A DNA stretch of 64,000 nt, from contig JAFQEL010000033.1 of NCBI GenBank assembly GCA_017399065.1, forward strand, positions 1-64,000, read 5' to 3'. Every line of letters begins with the position of its first letter. Position 1 is the stretch's first letter. The DNA comes from Clostridia bacterium (lineage in GTDB: Bacteria > Bacillota > Clostridia > Oscillospirales > Acutalibacteraceae). This document shows positions 16,010-24,237 of the stretch, one piece after another. The position numbers and the translations under genes were made by a program. Under the pieces are notes generated by a model that was not told the origin of the DNA, ran no database searches, and saw only the letters and a list, made by a program, of their open reading frames with translations.

Positions 16010-16897
16010 TCAGAAGCTCTCAACAAGCTCCTTGAGGTAAGCCTTGAAGTCCTCACCGATCTCCTTATGGTTGAGAGCAACTTCGCAGTTAGCCTTCATA
16101 ATGCCGAGCTTGTTACCCATATCGTAACGGATGCCGTCAAAATCAAGAGCAAGAAGGTTGCCTTCCTTGCCGAGACGTGCAAGAGTATCTGTGAAGTAGA
16201 GCTCTTCGCCCTCGGGTGTGTTTGCAAGGTCCTCTGCAAGGTAATCGAATACCTGGGGAGGAGCAACAACTCTGCCGAGGATTGAGAAGCAGGACATAAT
16301 CTGATCCTCTGTGGGCTTCTCAATGATGTTATGTACATCCATGAGAGCTGCATTGTCTGCATGAGGAGTAACGTCGAGTGAGCAGTACTTGGAAACGTCC
16401 TTTCTCGGAACTTCCTTGACACCGACGATGCCCTTACCTGTCTTCTCATAAGCATCAACAAGCTGCTTTGTTACGGGGTACTCGTCGTTGATAATAACGT
16501 CATCACCGTAAAGGATAGCAAAAGGCTCGTTGCCGATAAAGCTCTTTGCGCACATAATAGCGTGGCCGAGACCCTTTGTCTCCTTCTGACGGAGGAAGTA
16601 AACGTTGGCAATATTTGAGCAAGCAAGAACATCCTCGTAAAGATCCTTCTTTGAGGGGTTATTCTTAAGCTTGTCTTCAAGCTCGTAGCTATGGTCGAAG
16701 TGATCTTCGATTACGCCCTTACCACGGTTTGTGATGATAAGGATATCTTCGATACCTGCAGCTGCAGCCTCTTCAACAATATACTGAATTGCGGGCTTAT
16801 CAACGATATTGAGCATCTCCTTCGGAACTGCCTTGGAAGCGGGGAGAACTCTTGTACCGAGACCTGCTGCGGGGATTATAGCCTTTTTGATTTTCAT
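16010..16897 (-). CDS. galU: UTP-glucose-1-phosphate uridylyltransferase
   Basis: Makes UDP-glucose from UTP and glucose-1-phosphate, the precursor for cell-surface glycans. The 295-residue protein is full length, with the nucleotide loop AAGLGTRVLPASKAVPKEML at residues 10-29, the metal-binding ILYGDDV and the substrate motif GVKEVP. AAAGGA lies upstream of the start. It is followed within 2 bp by the Thr-rich lipoprotein gene. Confidence 0.96.
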   Translation of the reverse strand: MKIKKAIIPAAGLGTRVLPASKAVPKEMLNIVDKPAIQYIVEEAAAAGIEDILIITNRGKGVIEDHFDHSYELEDKLKNNPSKKDLYEDVLACSNIANVYFLRQKETKGLGHAIMCAKSFIGNEPFAILYGDDVIINDEYPVTKQLVDAYEKTGKGIVGVKEVPRKDVSKYCSLDVTPHADNAALMDVHNIIEKPTEDQIMSCFSILGRVVAPPQVFDYLAEDLANTPEGEELYFTDTLARLGKEGNLLALDFDGIRYDMGNKLGIMKANCEVALNHKEIGEDFKAYLKELVESF

Positions 16898-16947
16898 GGT
16901 AGTATCTTTCCTTTCTGTATTGAGAATTGAAAAAAGTTTTTTATTTT

Positions 16948-17994
16948 TTACCGCATCAATAAATATGATGCCGCATAAATCAATATATCACCTATAAGAT
17001 ATGAACCTGAGCCGAAAAGTATGTTTGTACCGCCCTTGCGGAAAAGCTCAACCTGTACCTTTCGTTCATCCGACGAAGAGCCCCGGATCCGTTTTATTTC
17101 GGTGCAGGCTTTTTTATAATACAGCCTGTCTGCCAAAAGTGCTGATACAACCTTGAGCGAACCCAGCAAAAACAAAACAGCAACTATCGGAAGTAACGGC
17201 TTCAGAACCTCGTTTATAATACGGGATTGGTTGCTCTGAATAAATTCTTCCAGAACTTTATAGCCCTCTTCACTGACGGTAACGCTGTTGCCGTAAAGAA
17301 AGCTCATAAATCCTGTCTGTTGATTTTCCTCAACGTACGGCTCTATAAGCTCATACATTTCTGCCATAATCGGTGCTGTAGTATCATTAAAATACTGCTC
17401 AGCCGGAATCATCAGAAGATTGAGAGAGATAAAGACTGCAAAGAGGATTGCACCCGCTTTATGCAGCTTACGGTAAAAAAACCAATACGGTGAGAACAAA
17501 AAAGCCGCCCAGTTCCACGAAAACTTTCTGCGGAACTTTTTGATATAGCTTGCACCTGCAGTGCGGCAGAAGAGAGCTATATCACCCGACTTGAGCCCCC
17601 TTATATTTTCGTTGGGGTTGAAATCAGGCTTAAACTGAGCAATAGGCGGATCTCCCATAGGATTTGCAAAGGGAATCAGCACTGCACCGCATTCGGGGCA
17701 ACGCAGTGTACCGTTGGGGCAGGTTGCACCGCAATCGGGACAGACAATATCAAGATTGGACTCACTGCGTGTATGTGCATTTTTTTCGGTTTTAGATTCT
17801 TCCTGTTCGGGCTGAGGCTCGGCTGATTTCTTCCAGACAAAGCCTTCGGCGTGCTTCTCAGCGGCGGCACATTCGCCGTGAGCAAACCAACAGACACGGT
17901 GATGAGGTGTACCGCAATCGGGGCAGACAACAACATCGTCCTGCTCGGCAAACTCTGTACCGCAGTACGGACAGTTTTCGCCCGTGTATCTCAT
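16948..17994 (-). CDS. RING-like/zinc-ribbon membrane protein with DUF2628-type C-terminus
   Basis: Unknown function. Residues 8-42 form a prokaryotic RING-like Cys/His module (CPYC, CPDC, HHRVCW, C), and a second zinc ribbon (CPDC, CPEC) is at about 84-104. The next region (GLKSGDIALFCRTAGASYIKKF, FSWNWAAFLFSPYWFFYRK) is the DUF2628-type aromatic segment at a membrane entrance, followed by three or four membrane segments. The pair of zinc modules with a membrane domain suggests a small-protein or lipid-related role, but nothing decides it. It has its own promoter at 18037-18065. Confidence 0.72.
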   Translation of the reverse strand: MRYTGENCPYCGTEFAEQDDVVVCPDCGTPHHRVCWFAHGECAAAEKHAEGFVWKKSAEPQPEQEESKTEKNAHTRSESNLDIVCPDCGATCPNGTLRCPECGAVLIPFANPMGDPPIAQFKPDFNPNENIRGLKSGDIALFCRTAGASYIKKFRRKFSWNWAAFLFSPYWFFYRKLHKAGAILFAVFISLNLLMIPAEQYFNDTTAPIMAEMYELIEPYVEENQQTGFMSFLYGNSVTVSEEGYKVLEEFIQSNQSRIINEVLKPLLPIVAVLFLLGSLKVVSALLADRLYYKKACTEIKRIRGSSSDERKVQVELFRKGGTNILFGSGSYLIGDILIYAASYLLMR

Positions 17995-18036
17995 TTTGTT
18001 TCATTCCTTCCGTATACATATAAATATACATTTATT

Positions 18037-18065
18037 ATTTTACACAATTTATCATAAAAGTTCAA
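18037..18065 (-). promoter_or_regulatory. sigmaA promoter of RING-like gene
   Basis: Minus-strand TTGAAC, 17 bp, TAAAAT, about 45 bp before the ATG. Confidence 0.65.
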
Positions 18066-18196
18066 TCTAATTATATAATTATTTTTAAACTTTTATAAAT
18101 TTTCGCCTGCCGCTTTACATAATCATAAAAATGTATTAAAATATATAATGATATTTTATGTGACTAAGGGCTTTGTAACCCGGGAAAGGAAAAACT

Positions 18197-19321
18197 ATGC
18201 TTCAATTTGAAGAGCTTCGTCTCGAACTGCTCGAATGCAGAAAGCCTCTCGATGAGCTTGCAGAGGCACTCGGCCTTGAAGAAATGCGCAAGGAGATTGC
18301 CGCACTTGAAGAGCAGGCTGCTGCACCCGATTTCTGGGACGATATGAAAAATTCACAGAAGATTCTGCAAAAAACCGCAACACTCAAAAACAGGGTTGCC
18401 GCATACGAAAAGCTTAATACAGACTTTGAAGACGCACTTATCATGATAGAGCTGTCTGATGAGGAAGAGGACGAATCAATGTTCCCCGACTGCCGCGAGA
18501 GCGTTGACGCTATCAAGAAAGAGCTTGACAAGCAGACACTCAGCACACTGCTCAGCGGAGAATACGACGGCAAGAACGCAATCCTCACATTCCATGCGGG
18601 TGCGGGCGGCACGGAGGCTCAGGACTGGGCTTCGATGCTTGTACGTATGTACACACAATGGGGCACCAAGAACGGCTACAAGGTTACAATGCCCGACTTT
18701 CTTGACGGCGATGAGGCAGGCTACAAATCCGCTGTTCTTCACATCGAGGGTGAAAACGCATACGGCTATATGAAGAGCGAAAACGGTGTTCACAGACTTG
18801 TACGCTGCTCACCCTTTGACGCATCGGGCAGACGCCACACTTCCTTCGCTTCACTTGAAGTTATGCCCGAAATTGACGACACGATAGAAATCGACCTCAA
18901 TATGGACGACATCAAGATGGACGTTTACCGTGCAAGCGGTGCAGGCGGTCAGAAGGTCAACAAGACATCCTCAGCAGTTCGTCTTACACACATCCCTACA
19001 GGTATCGTAACATCCTGCCAGGTTGAACGCAGCCAGGTGCAGAACCGAGAGGTTGCTCTTCGTATGCTTAAATCCAAGCTGCTCGAAATCAAAGAGCGTG
19101 AGCACCTTGACAAGATTGAGGATATCAAGGGTGTACAGAAGGACATTGCCTGGGGCAGCCAGATCCGCTCTTACGTGTTTATGCCCTACACTCTTGCAAA
19201 GGACCACCGCACAGGCTTTGAAATGGGTAACATCAACGCTGTTATGGACGGTGACATCGACGGCTTTATCAACGCTTACCTCAAGCAGCAGTCACTTGAG
19301 AAGATGAATAACAATGAATAA
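18197..19321 (+). CDS. prfB: Peptide chain release factor 2, without programmed frameshift
   Basis: Reads UGA and UAA stop codons and triggers peptide release. The 374-residue protein has the anticodon-mimic SPF (CSPFDASGRRHTSF) at about residues 212-214 and the catalytic GGQ in GAGGQKVNK at about 253-255. It is one uninterrupted frame: the in-frame UGA and CUUUGA slip site found near codon 26 of most prfB genes are absent, so autoregulation by frameshifting is lost. It ends 8 bp inside the next gene, so the two are coupled. Confidence 0.96.
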   Translation: MLQFEELRLELLECRKPLDELAEALGLEEMRKEIAALEEQAAAPDFWDDMKNSQKILQKTATLKNRVAAYEKLNTDFEDALIMIELSDEEEDESMFPDCRESVDAIKKELDKQTLSTLLSGEYDGKNAILTFHAGAGGTEAQDWASMLVRMYTQWGTKNGYKVTMPDFLDGDEAGYKSAVLHIEGENAYGYMKSENGVHRLVRCSPFDASGRRHTSFASLEVMPEIDDTIEIDLNMDDIKMDVYRASGAGGQKVNKTSSAVRLTHIPTGIVTSCQVERSQVQNREVALRMLKSKLLEIKEREHLDKIEDIKGVQKDIAWGSQIRSYVFMPYTLAKDHRTGFEMGNINAVMDGDIDGFINAYLKQQSLEKMNNNE

Positions 19322-19940
19322 GGCCAAAAGGGTAACAATTGTTGCGATTGCAGTTATTGCGGCGGTACTGATTTTTCTCGGCGTCAGATATTCTGATAAG
19401 TTATTGCCCAACAACGGTACAAGTGAGGACACAGTTAACACAACCGCAAATTTTGATAATTTAACAGTCGGTGATTATACAACGATCAAGCCTTATGTTG
19501 ATTCTCAGACTGAAATACTGACTGCATCAACCACCCACGTGCCCGACTATATCACAACAGAGAGATATGATGAGCACGCAACAAGACTCAGCGAAGAAAA
19601 CGGCTGGAAGGATAATAGCCTGACCGACGGTATTCCGAAAATCAAAACCGGCAAGGTCACCACGATTAATTATGTTTCGGACAAGGGCCGCAGGACGATA
19701 ATCAGAATAGACAGCTTTGACTATGACAGCTATCTGAACTACATAGAAAAGCTTGAAGTTGCCGGCTTTGCAGATAACAACAGCCGCAAGCATATTCCGC
19801 CGACCGCACCGTCAACTGTTGCTATGTTTTACAGCAAATTTGACGGCGAGCGATCATTTGGCGTATATTGGTACGGTGACTCAAGCTCAGCAGGCTTTGA
19901 CTGCGAGATTGTTATATCAGACTATGACCAGGCGAAATAA
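19314..19940 (+). CDS. Membrane-anchored hypothetical protein
   Basis: A 208-residue protein with one N-terminal membrane segment (about residues 6-25, VTIVAIAVIAAVLIFLGV) and an exported domain of about 175 residues. I recognise no family. The domain has regular short strands and a conserved-looking SAGFDCEIVISDYD end. The start overlaps the prfB stop by 8 bp. A strong terminator follows. Confidence 0.65.
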   Translation: MNKAKRVTIVAIAVIAAVLIFLGVRYSDKLLPNNGTSEDTVNTTANFDNLTVGDYTTIKPYVDSQTEILTASTTHVPDYITTERYDEHATRLSEENGWKDNSLTDGIPKIKTGKVTTINYVSDKGRRTIIRIDSFDYDSYLNYIEKLEVAGFADNNSRKHIPPTAPSTVAMFYSKFDGERSFGVYWYGDSSSAGFDCEIVISDYDQAK

Positions 19941-19952
19941 ATTAAAATTTTT

Positions 19953-19987
19953 AACGGAGACGTTCAAGGTGAGCGTCTCCGTTTTTT
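19953..19987 (+). terminator. Terminator of prfB operon
   Basis: Stem AACGGAGACG/CGTCTCCGTT followed by TTTT. Confidence 0.85.
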
Positions 19988-20016
19988 GAGTTTATTGAGG
20001 TTAAGAGCTTTAGCTA

Positions 20017-20070
20017 TCCCTCCACCGCCTGACGGCGGTCCCCCTCCCTTTAGGCAAGGGAGGCTTTTTT
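20017..20070. repeat. Double-hairpin dispersed repeat, copy 3
   Basis: Nearly identical to the copy at 5677: stem ACCGCC/GGCGGT then CCTCCCTT/AAGGGAGG and a T-run. Confidence 0.7.
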
Positions 20071-20158
20071 CTTTTTATCCCTACTGTGTTGTATATTCTT
20101 TTTTGATCTATTCGGTGCTCTGTGATGGCAACGTTTCTCGGTGCTGCTATGTTGCGGC

Positions 20159-20371
20159 GTATATCCGCTTTATTGAGGTATTTGGTGTGTGCTTCACACC
20201 TTTTTTGTGGCTTGAACTTTTTCTCGTGGCCACTCTTTCCTTGCGTATATCCGTTTTATTGAGGTATTTGGTGTGTGCTTCACACCTTTTTTGTGGCTTG
20301 AACTTTTTCTCGTGGCCACTCTTTCCTTGCGTATATCCGTTTTATTGAGGTATTTGGTGTGTGCTTCACAC
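20159..20371 (+). repeat. 86-bp tandem repeat containing terminator-like hairpins
   Basis: Units start at 20159, 20245 and 20331 (GTATATCCG), the third being partial. The units are almost identical. Each full unit holds the hairpin GGTGTG/CACACC with loop TGCTT followed by TTTTTT, a terminator reading on the plus strand. Confidence 0.85.
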
Positions 20372-20401
20372 AAAAAAGCAGGTGCGGAAGACCGCACCTG
20401 C
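20372..20401 (-). terminator. Terminator of the 1238-residue secreted protein gene
   Basis: Stem GCAGGTGCGG/CCGCACCTGC with a 4-nt loop, followed on the minus strand by TTTTTT; also T-rich on the plus side, so possibly bidirectional. Confidence 0.85.
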
Positions 20402-20422
20402 CGTTGTTTTTGTGGTAGCTGA

Positions 20423-23400
20423 TTAATAAACTACTCTGTAGGAAACTGTTGTGCCGTTGCTCATCCAACCAGCTAAGTAGAGAGCCTCTACTGTGCAGGT
20501 ATATGTGTCAGCATGTGAGCAAGCAACTGTGAGAGTCCATGTGAGTGTACCGTCACCGTTGTCAACTGCTGTAGCAACATCCTTAGAGTAAGTCTGAACA
20601 GAACCGTACTGGTCAGTTACTCTTACGCCTGTAGCGAGTTTATCAGTTACAATTGTGAATGTCTGTGTGTTACCTCTGAGGACACGAGCCTTAGCTGTTG
20701 CAGAAACAACGATATCTGCATCATCACCTGTTGAGGGACCTGTGATAACAGGAGCAGCTGTTACTGTGAAGGTAAGGTCTGTGCCTTCGTCTGTGAGGTA
20801 GTTTTCAGAACCTGTTGTGTAGATGTCGAATGCGTAGTTGCCTGCATCGCACTTGCGTGTGATGAGCCATACCCAGTTGCCGTTTTCGTCCTGAGTAGCC
20901 TTTGAGCGGCTGTATGTTGATGTGCAGCCGTTAGACTTATCAACAAGTCTCATTCTGAGAGTGCTGGGACCGCAAACGATCTTGATAACTACTGTATCGT
21001 CAACTGTGAACTCTGTAACTGCTGCGTCGTCGAGGAGAACCTCTGCACTCTTGACGGAGTAGTCTTCGTCGGTCTTGGTTTCGATTGTGAATGCATAACC
21101 GTTGTCTTCCCAAACCTTACCGAGCTTTGCTTTTGCAACAGCATCAGCATTCTCGAAGTAAACCTTGTGAGCGATTGTCCATGTCTCTGTACCGTCGCCG
21201 TTATCCTTTACTGTAACAGCGGAGTGTGCACGGTGGTAAGTTGTTGTAGAACCGTTTTCAAAGACAAACTGAACCTTTGTAACGTTAGTAATGTTGCAAA
21301 CTACATCAAAGTTAACTGTATCGCCAACCTTGTAGTATTCCTGCTTTGCTGTAACGCTTGTAACGATTGTAAGCTCAGGCTCTACGGGAGGCTCTGTGGG
21401 AGCAAGCTCAAGAGCCTTGAATGTGGACTCGAGCTCAGCTGCTGCTGCTGCGATCTGTGCTGCAAGAGCTGTGTCGGAAGCAGGAGCGTTCTCGTTCTTA
21501 TCCTTAAGCATAGCCTGTGCACGCTCAAGAGCTGCTGCATAGGGCTCGTATGTTACTGCTGTATAATTATCAGCTGCTTCGGGAGTTGTGCCGTAGTTCT
21601 TGACTGCCTCTTCAAGAGCGGAGTAGTCGATGAATGCGGGCTCAAGCTTTGCGAATGCACTTCTGATTGCGGAAGCTGCATTTGCTACTGCATTGCGGTT
21701 AACCTCTGTATCAGCACCGGCACCCTTGTATGCCTGAACAAGAGCGTTACCTGCTGCAAGTTCATCCTGGAATGCTGCATAAGCTGCTGCATCGTAGTAC
21801 TCTGCACCGTAAGCAGGAACAGACTCTGCGATAGCTGCTTCAAGGTCAGAAACATCAACAAATCTTGCATCAAGTGCTTCGAAAGCTGCCTTGAGGTCTG
21901 CTGCAAGAGCGTCAACCTCTGCCTGCTTTGTTGCGGGAGCTGTTGCGTATGCTGTTACGCCTGCAACTGCTGCTGCAAGAGCATCTGTGTATGCTTCGTA
22001 CTCTGCTGCATCATAGTACTCTGCTGTGTACTCTGTATTTGCGTAATCCTTTGTAGCCTTATCAAGAGCTGTTACGTCAGCAAATCTTGCATCGAGTGCT
22101 TCGAAAGCTGTCTTGAGGTCTGTTGCGAGAGCGTCAACCTCTGCCTGCTTTGTTGCGGGAGCTGATGCGTAGGATGTTACGCCTGCAACTGCTGCTGCAA
22201 GAGCATCTGTGTATGCTGCGTACTCTGCTGCATCATAGTACTCTGCTGTGTACTCTGTATTTGCGTAATCCTTTGTAGCCTTATCAAGAGCTGTTACGTC
22301 AGCAAACTGAGGAACAAGATCCTCAAATGCGTTTCTTACTTGATCAACATATGTAGCAATTACCTGGCGGTTTGCTTCTGTATCAGCTGCTGCTCTGTAG
22401 GATATAACGATCTGGTTTGCATACATAACTGCCTGCTTGAATGTAGCAAGAGCCGTTGCATTATAATATTCGTCAGCATAAGCAGGTACACTTTCTGCAA
22501 TAACGTTCTCAAGAGGAGTTACGTCAACAAATCTTGCATCAAGTGCCTCAAAAGCTGTCTTGAGGTCTGCTGCGAAGGATTCAACAGCTGCACGGTTGTC
22601 AGCTGTATCGGGAGCCTGTGCAAGAGAGCTGAGAGCTGTATTAGCTGCTGCGAGAGCATCTGTGTATGCTGCATACTCTGTTGCATCATAGTACTCTGCA
22701 GTGTAATCTGTTGTGCCGTAAGCTGCGATAGCTTCGGAAAGAGCTGTTGTATCAACATAGTTAGCTGTGAGAGCCTCGTATGCTGCCTTGAGGTCTGCTG
22801 CGAGACCTGCAACTGCTGCACGGTTAGCCTCTGTATCAGCTGCGCCGTCGTAATCGATTACGCCGTCCTGAGCTGCTGCGAGAGCTGCCTGCCATGCTGC
22901 GTACTTAGCGGAATCATAATACTCGGGAGCCTGTGCGGGAGTCTTGTAAGCTGCGATAGCTTCTGAGAGATCTGATGTGTCAACGTATCTCTCGTAAAGC
23001 TCATCGTAAGCGTTTGTAAGAACCTCGGCTGCATTATCAATGATAGCCTGGTTCTCGTCACTCTTTTCGAGCTTATCTGCTGCAAGGAGGTCCTGTGCAG
23101 CCTTGAGAGCTGCCTTCCATGTAGCAAGGTCTGTGGGATCATAGTACTCTTCTGCTGAGTCAAGCTCTGAGCAGTTATTAACTGCCTGCTGAAGAGCAGC
23201 GTAATCGCAGTACTCGATGAGATCAAGAGCTGCCTTAGCATCTGTAAGAGCCTTTTCAGCTGCGTCGATCTTGCCCTGGTTTACGCCATCTGCATCCTGA
23301 ATCATGTTGGGAGTAACTGCCTTAGCTGCTGTGTAAGCTGCCTCGTAATCTGCCCAAGATGTAGCTGTGTAGAGAGCCTTGTCTGCAAGGTCTGTCTCGT

Positions 23401-24139
23401 ACTGAGCGATAGCTGCGTTAAGATCTGTGTAGTCGCAAGGAACTTCAGCAGCAGCTGACTTAACAACAAAGTTAATAACAGCACCGCTGACGTTGATTGT
23501 TTCGGGATACTGGGAAGCATCTGCTACAGTACCGTAAACGTCTGCGTTAGAAGCGACAGAAGCATAAATCTGTCTGAAACGAGCATTAGCTGTGGAAAGA
23601 CCAAGCATCTGCTCGGGCATAAGGAACTTACCTGTTGTGCCGTCTTCAAGACCTGCCTCAACTGTAAGGTCAAAGCTGTAGCTGAGAACAGGTGTAGAAG
23701 CATCTGTGGGAGTTGTGAAGTTTGTGTTGTATGCACGGCCGTAAAGGAAGCCTTCATAGCCTGATGCATAGTTTGAACCGAGCTGGTTTCCTGTTACAGG
23801 ATACTTCTGGTTAGGTGTGTAGTTATTGATGTGGTTGTGGAGATGCCAATCTTCTGTTGTAATTGATCCGAAGAAAGAATCAGTCCAAGCAAAGAGCTCA
23901 CTACCAACCGAACCGATATAGTAGTTTGTCTGTGTATAAACTTCAACCGTAATTTTTTCACCGGGTTCAACTTCAATAGCACCGTTTTCGTTTGCAGTCT
24001 TACCCTTGACAGTAGCTGTATAGGTAAGGACTGTGCCTGCCTTTTCTGTAAGCATTTCTGCACTTGCGGCAACTGCAACAGTACCAAGGACAAGCATAAC
24101 TGCAAGAAGAACACTGATTATTTTTTTAGTCATCTTCAT
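20423..24139 (-). CDS. Giant secreted protein: cohesin-like domain, nine FIVAR-type repeats, three beta domains
   Basis: Probably an extracellular scaffold or adhesin of 1238 residues. A signal peptide (1-28) precedes a beta domain at about 35-225, opening with VEPGEKITVEVYTQ and ending with a TINVSGAVINFVV strand, which resembles the cohesin fold. Nine helical repeats of about 75 residues follow (235-905), of the form D-x-TALxxAI, YYDxxEYAAYxxALAAA, DLKxAFEALDARF, as in FIVAR domains. A TEPP spacer leads to three beta domains (about 920-1238) sharing TYSR-type and NGDGTxTWT motifs. There is no LPXTG anchor and no dockerin. Repeats 6 and 7 are almost identical. It follows the phosphoesterase gene by 98 bp and may share its promoter. 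Confidence 0.65.
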   Translation of the reverse strand: MKMTKKIISVLLAVMLVLGTVAVAASAEMLTEKAGTVLTYTATVKGKTANENGAIEVEPGEKITVEVYTQTNYYIGSVGSELFAWTDSFFGSITTEDWHLHNHINNYTPNQKYPVTGNQLGSNYASGYEGFLYGRAYNTNFTTPTDASTPVLSYSFDLTVEAGLEDGTTGKFLMPEQMLGLSTANARFRQIYASVASNADVYGTVADASQYPETINVSGAVINFVVKSAAAEVPCDYTDLNAAIAQYETDLADKALYTATSWADYEAAYTAAKAVTPNMIQDADGVNQGKIDAAEKALTDAKAALDLIEYCDYAALQQAVNNCSELDSAEEYYDPTDLATWKAALKAAQDLLAADKLEKSDENQAIIDNAAEVLTNAYDELYERYVDTSDLSEAIAAYKTPAQAPEYYDSAKYAAWQAALAAAQDGVIDYDGAADTEANRAAVAGLAADLKAAYEALTANYVDTTALSEAIAAYGTTDYTAEYYDATEYAAYTDALAAANTALSSLAQAPDTADNRAAVESFAADLKTAFEALDARFVDVTPLENVIAESVPAYADEYYNATALATFKQAVMYANQIVISYRAAADTEANRQVIATYVDQVRNAFEDLVPQFADVTALDKATKDYANTEYTAEYYDAAEYAAYTDALAAAVAGVTSYASAPATKQAEVDALATDLKTAFEALDARFADVTALDKATKDYANTEYTAEYYDAAEYEAYTDALAAAVAGVTAYATAPATKQAEVDALAADLKAAFEALDARFVDVSDLEAAIAESVPAYGAEYYDAAAYAAFQDELAAGNALVQAYKGAGADTEVNRNAVANAASAIRSAFAKLEPAFIDYSALEEAVKNYGTTPEAADNYTAVTYEPYAAALERAQAMLKDKNENAPASDTALAAQIAAAAAELESTFKALELAPTEPPVEPELTIVTSVTAKQEYYKVGDTVNFDVVCNITNVTKVQFVFENGSTTTYHRAHSAVTVKDNGDGTETWTIAHKVYFENADAVAKAKLGKVWEDNGYAFTIETKTDEDYSVKSAEVLLDDAAVTEFTVDDTVVIKIVCGPSTLRMRLVDKSNGCTSTYSRSKATQDENGNWVWLITRKCDAGNYAFDIYTTGSENYLTDEGTDLTFTVTAAPVITGPSTGDDADIVVSATAKARVLRGNTQTFTIVTDKLATGVRVTDQYGSVQTYSKDVATAVDNGDGTLTWTLTVACSHADTYTCTVEALYLAGWMSNGTTVSYRVVY
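21858..22301 (-). repeat. Recent tandem duplication of one 222-bp FIVAR repeat unit
   Basis: Two adjacent 222-bp units encoding repeats 6 and 7 of the 1238-residue protein differ at only a few bases, while the other repeats are much more divergent. This points to a recent duplication in the gene. Confidence 0.7.
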
Positions 24140-24174
24140 TGAGTTGAGTTTCCTCCTTCAAAGTTTTATATCAG

Positions 24175-24201
24175 CCTGCCCGGCGGCAGAAGCCGGGCAG
24201 G
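24175..24201 (-). terminator. Intergenic hairpin, weak terminator
   Basis: Strong stem CCTGCCCGGC/GCCGGGCAGG but no T-run on the minus strand. It lies between the phosphoesterase gene and the 1238-residue protein gene, so read-through is likely. Confidence 0.45.
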
Positions 24202-24237
24202 TCAATACTTTGGGTTACATAATAAATCTGGCTTTAA

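Larger units (their letters stand above)
19941..20422. other. 482-bp gene-free region rich in hairpins and tandem repeats
   Basis: Holds, in order, the terminator of the preceding plus-strand gene, double-hairpin copy 3, an 86-bp tandem repeat that carries a hairpin plus T-run in each unit, and the terminator of the converging minus-strand gene. The few reading frames across it are products of the repeats. Confidence 0.7.

Noticed and set aside
20194-20397. Repeat peptide encoded by the 86-bp tandem repeat
   Set aside because: Frame follows the 86-bp repeat and includes the terminator stems; no start signal.
21167-22165. 332-codon Cys-rich plus-strand frame
   Set aside because: Complement of Ala/Gln/Asp-rich FIVAR repeats; repeated Cys and Ser codons are a by-product of GCA/GCT codons on the other strand.
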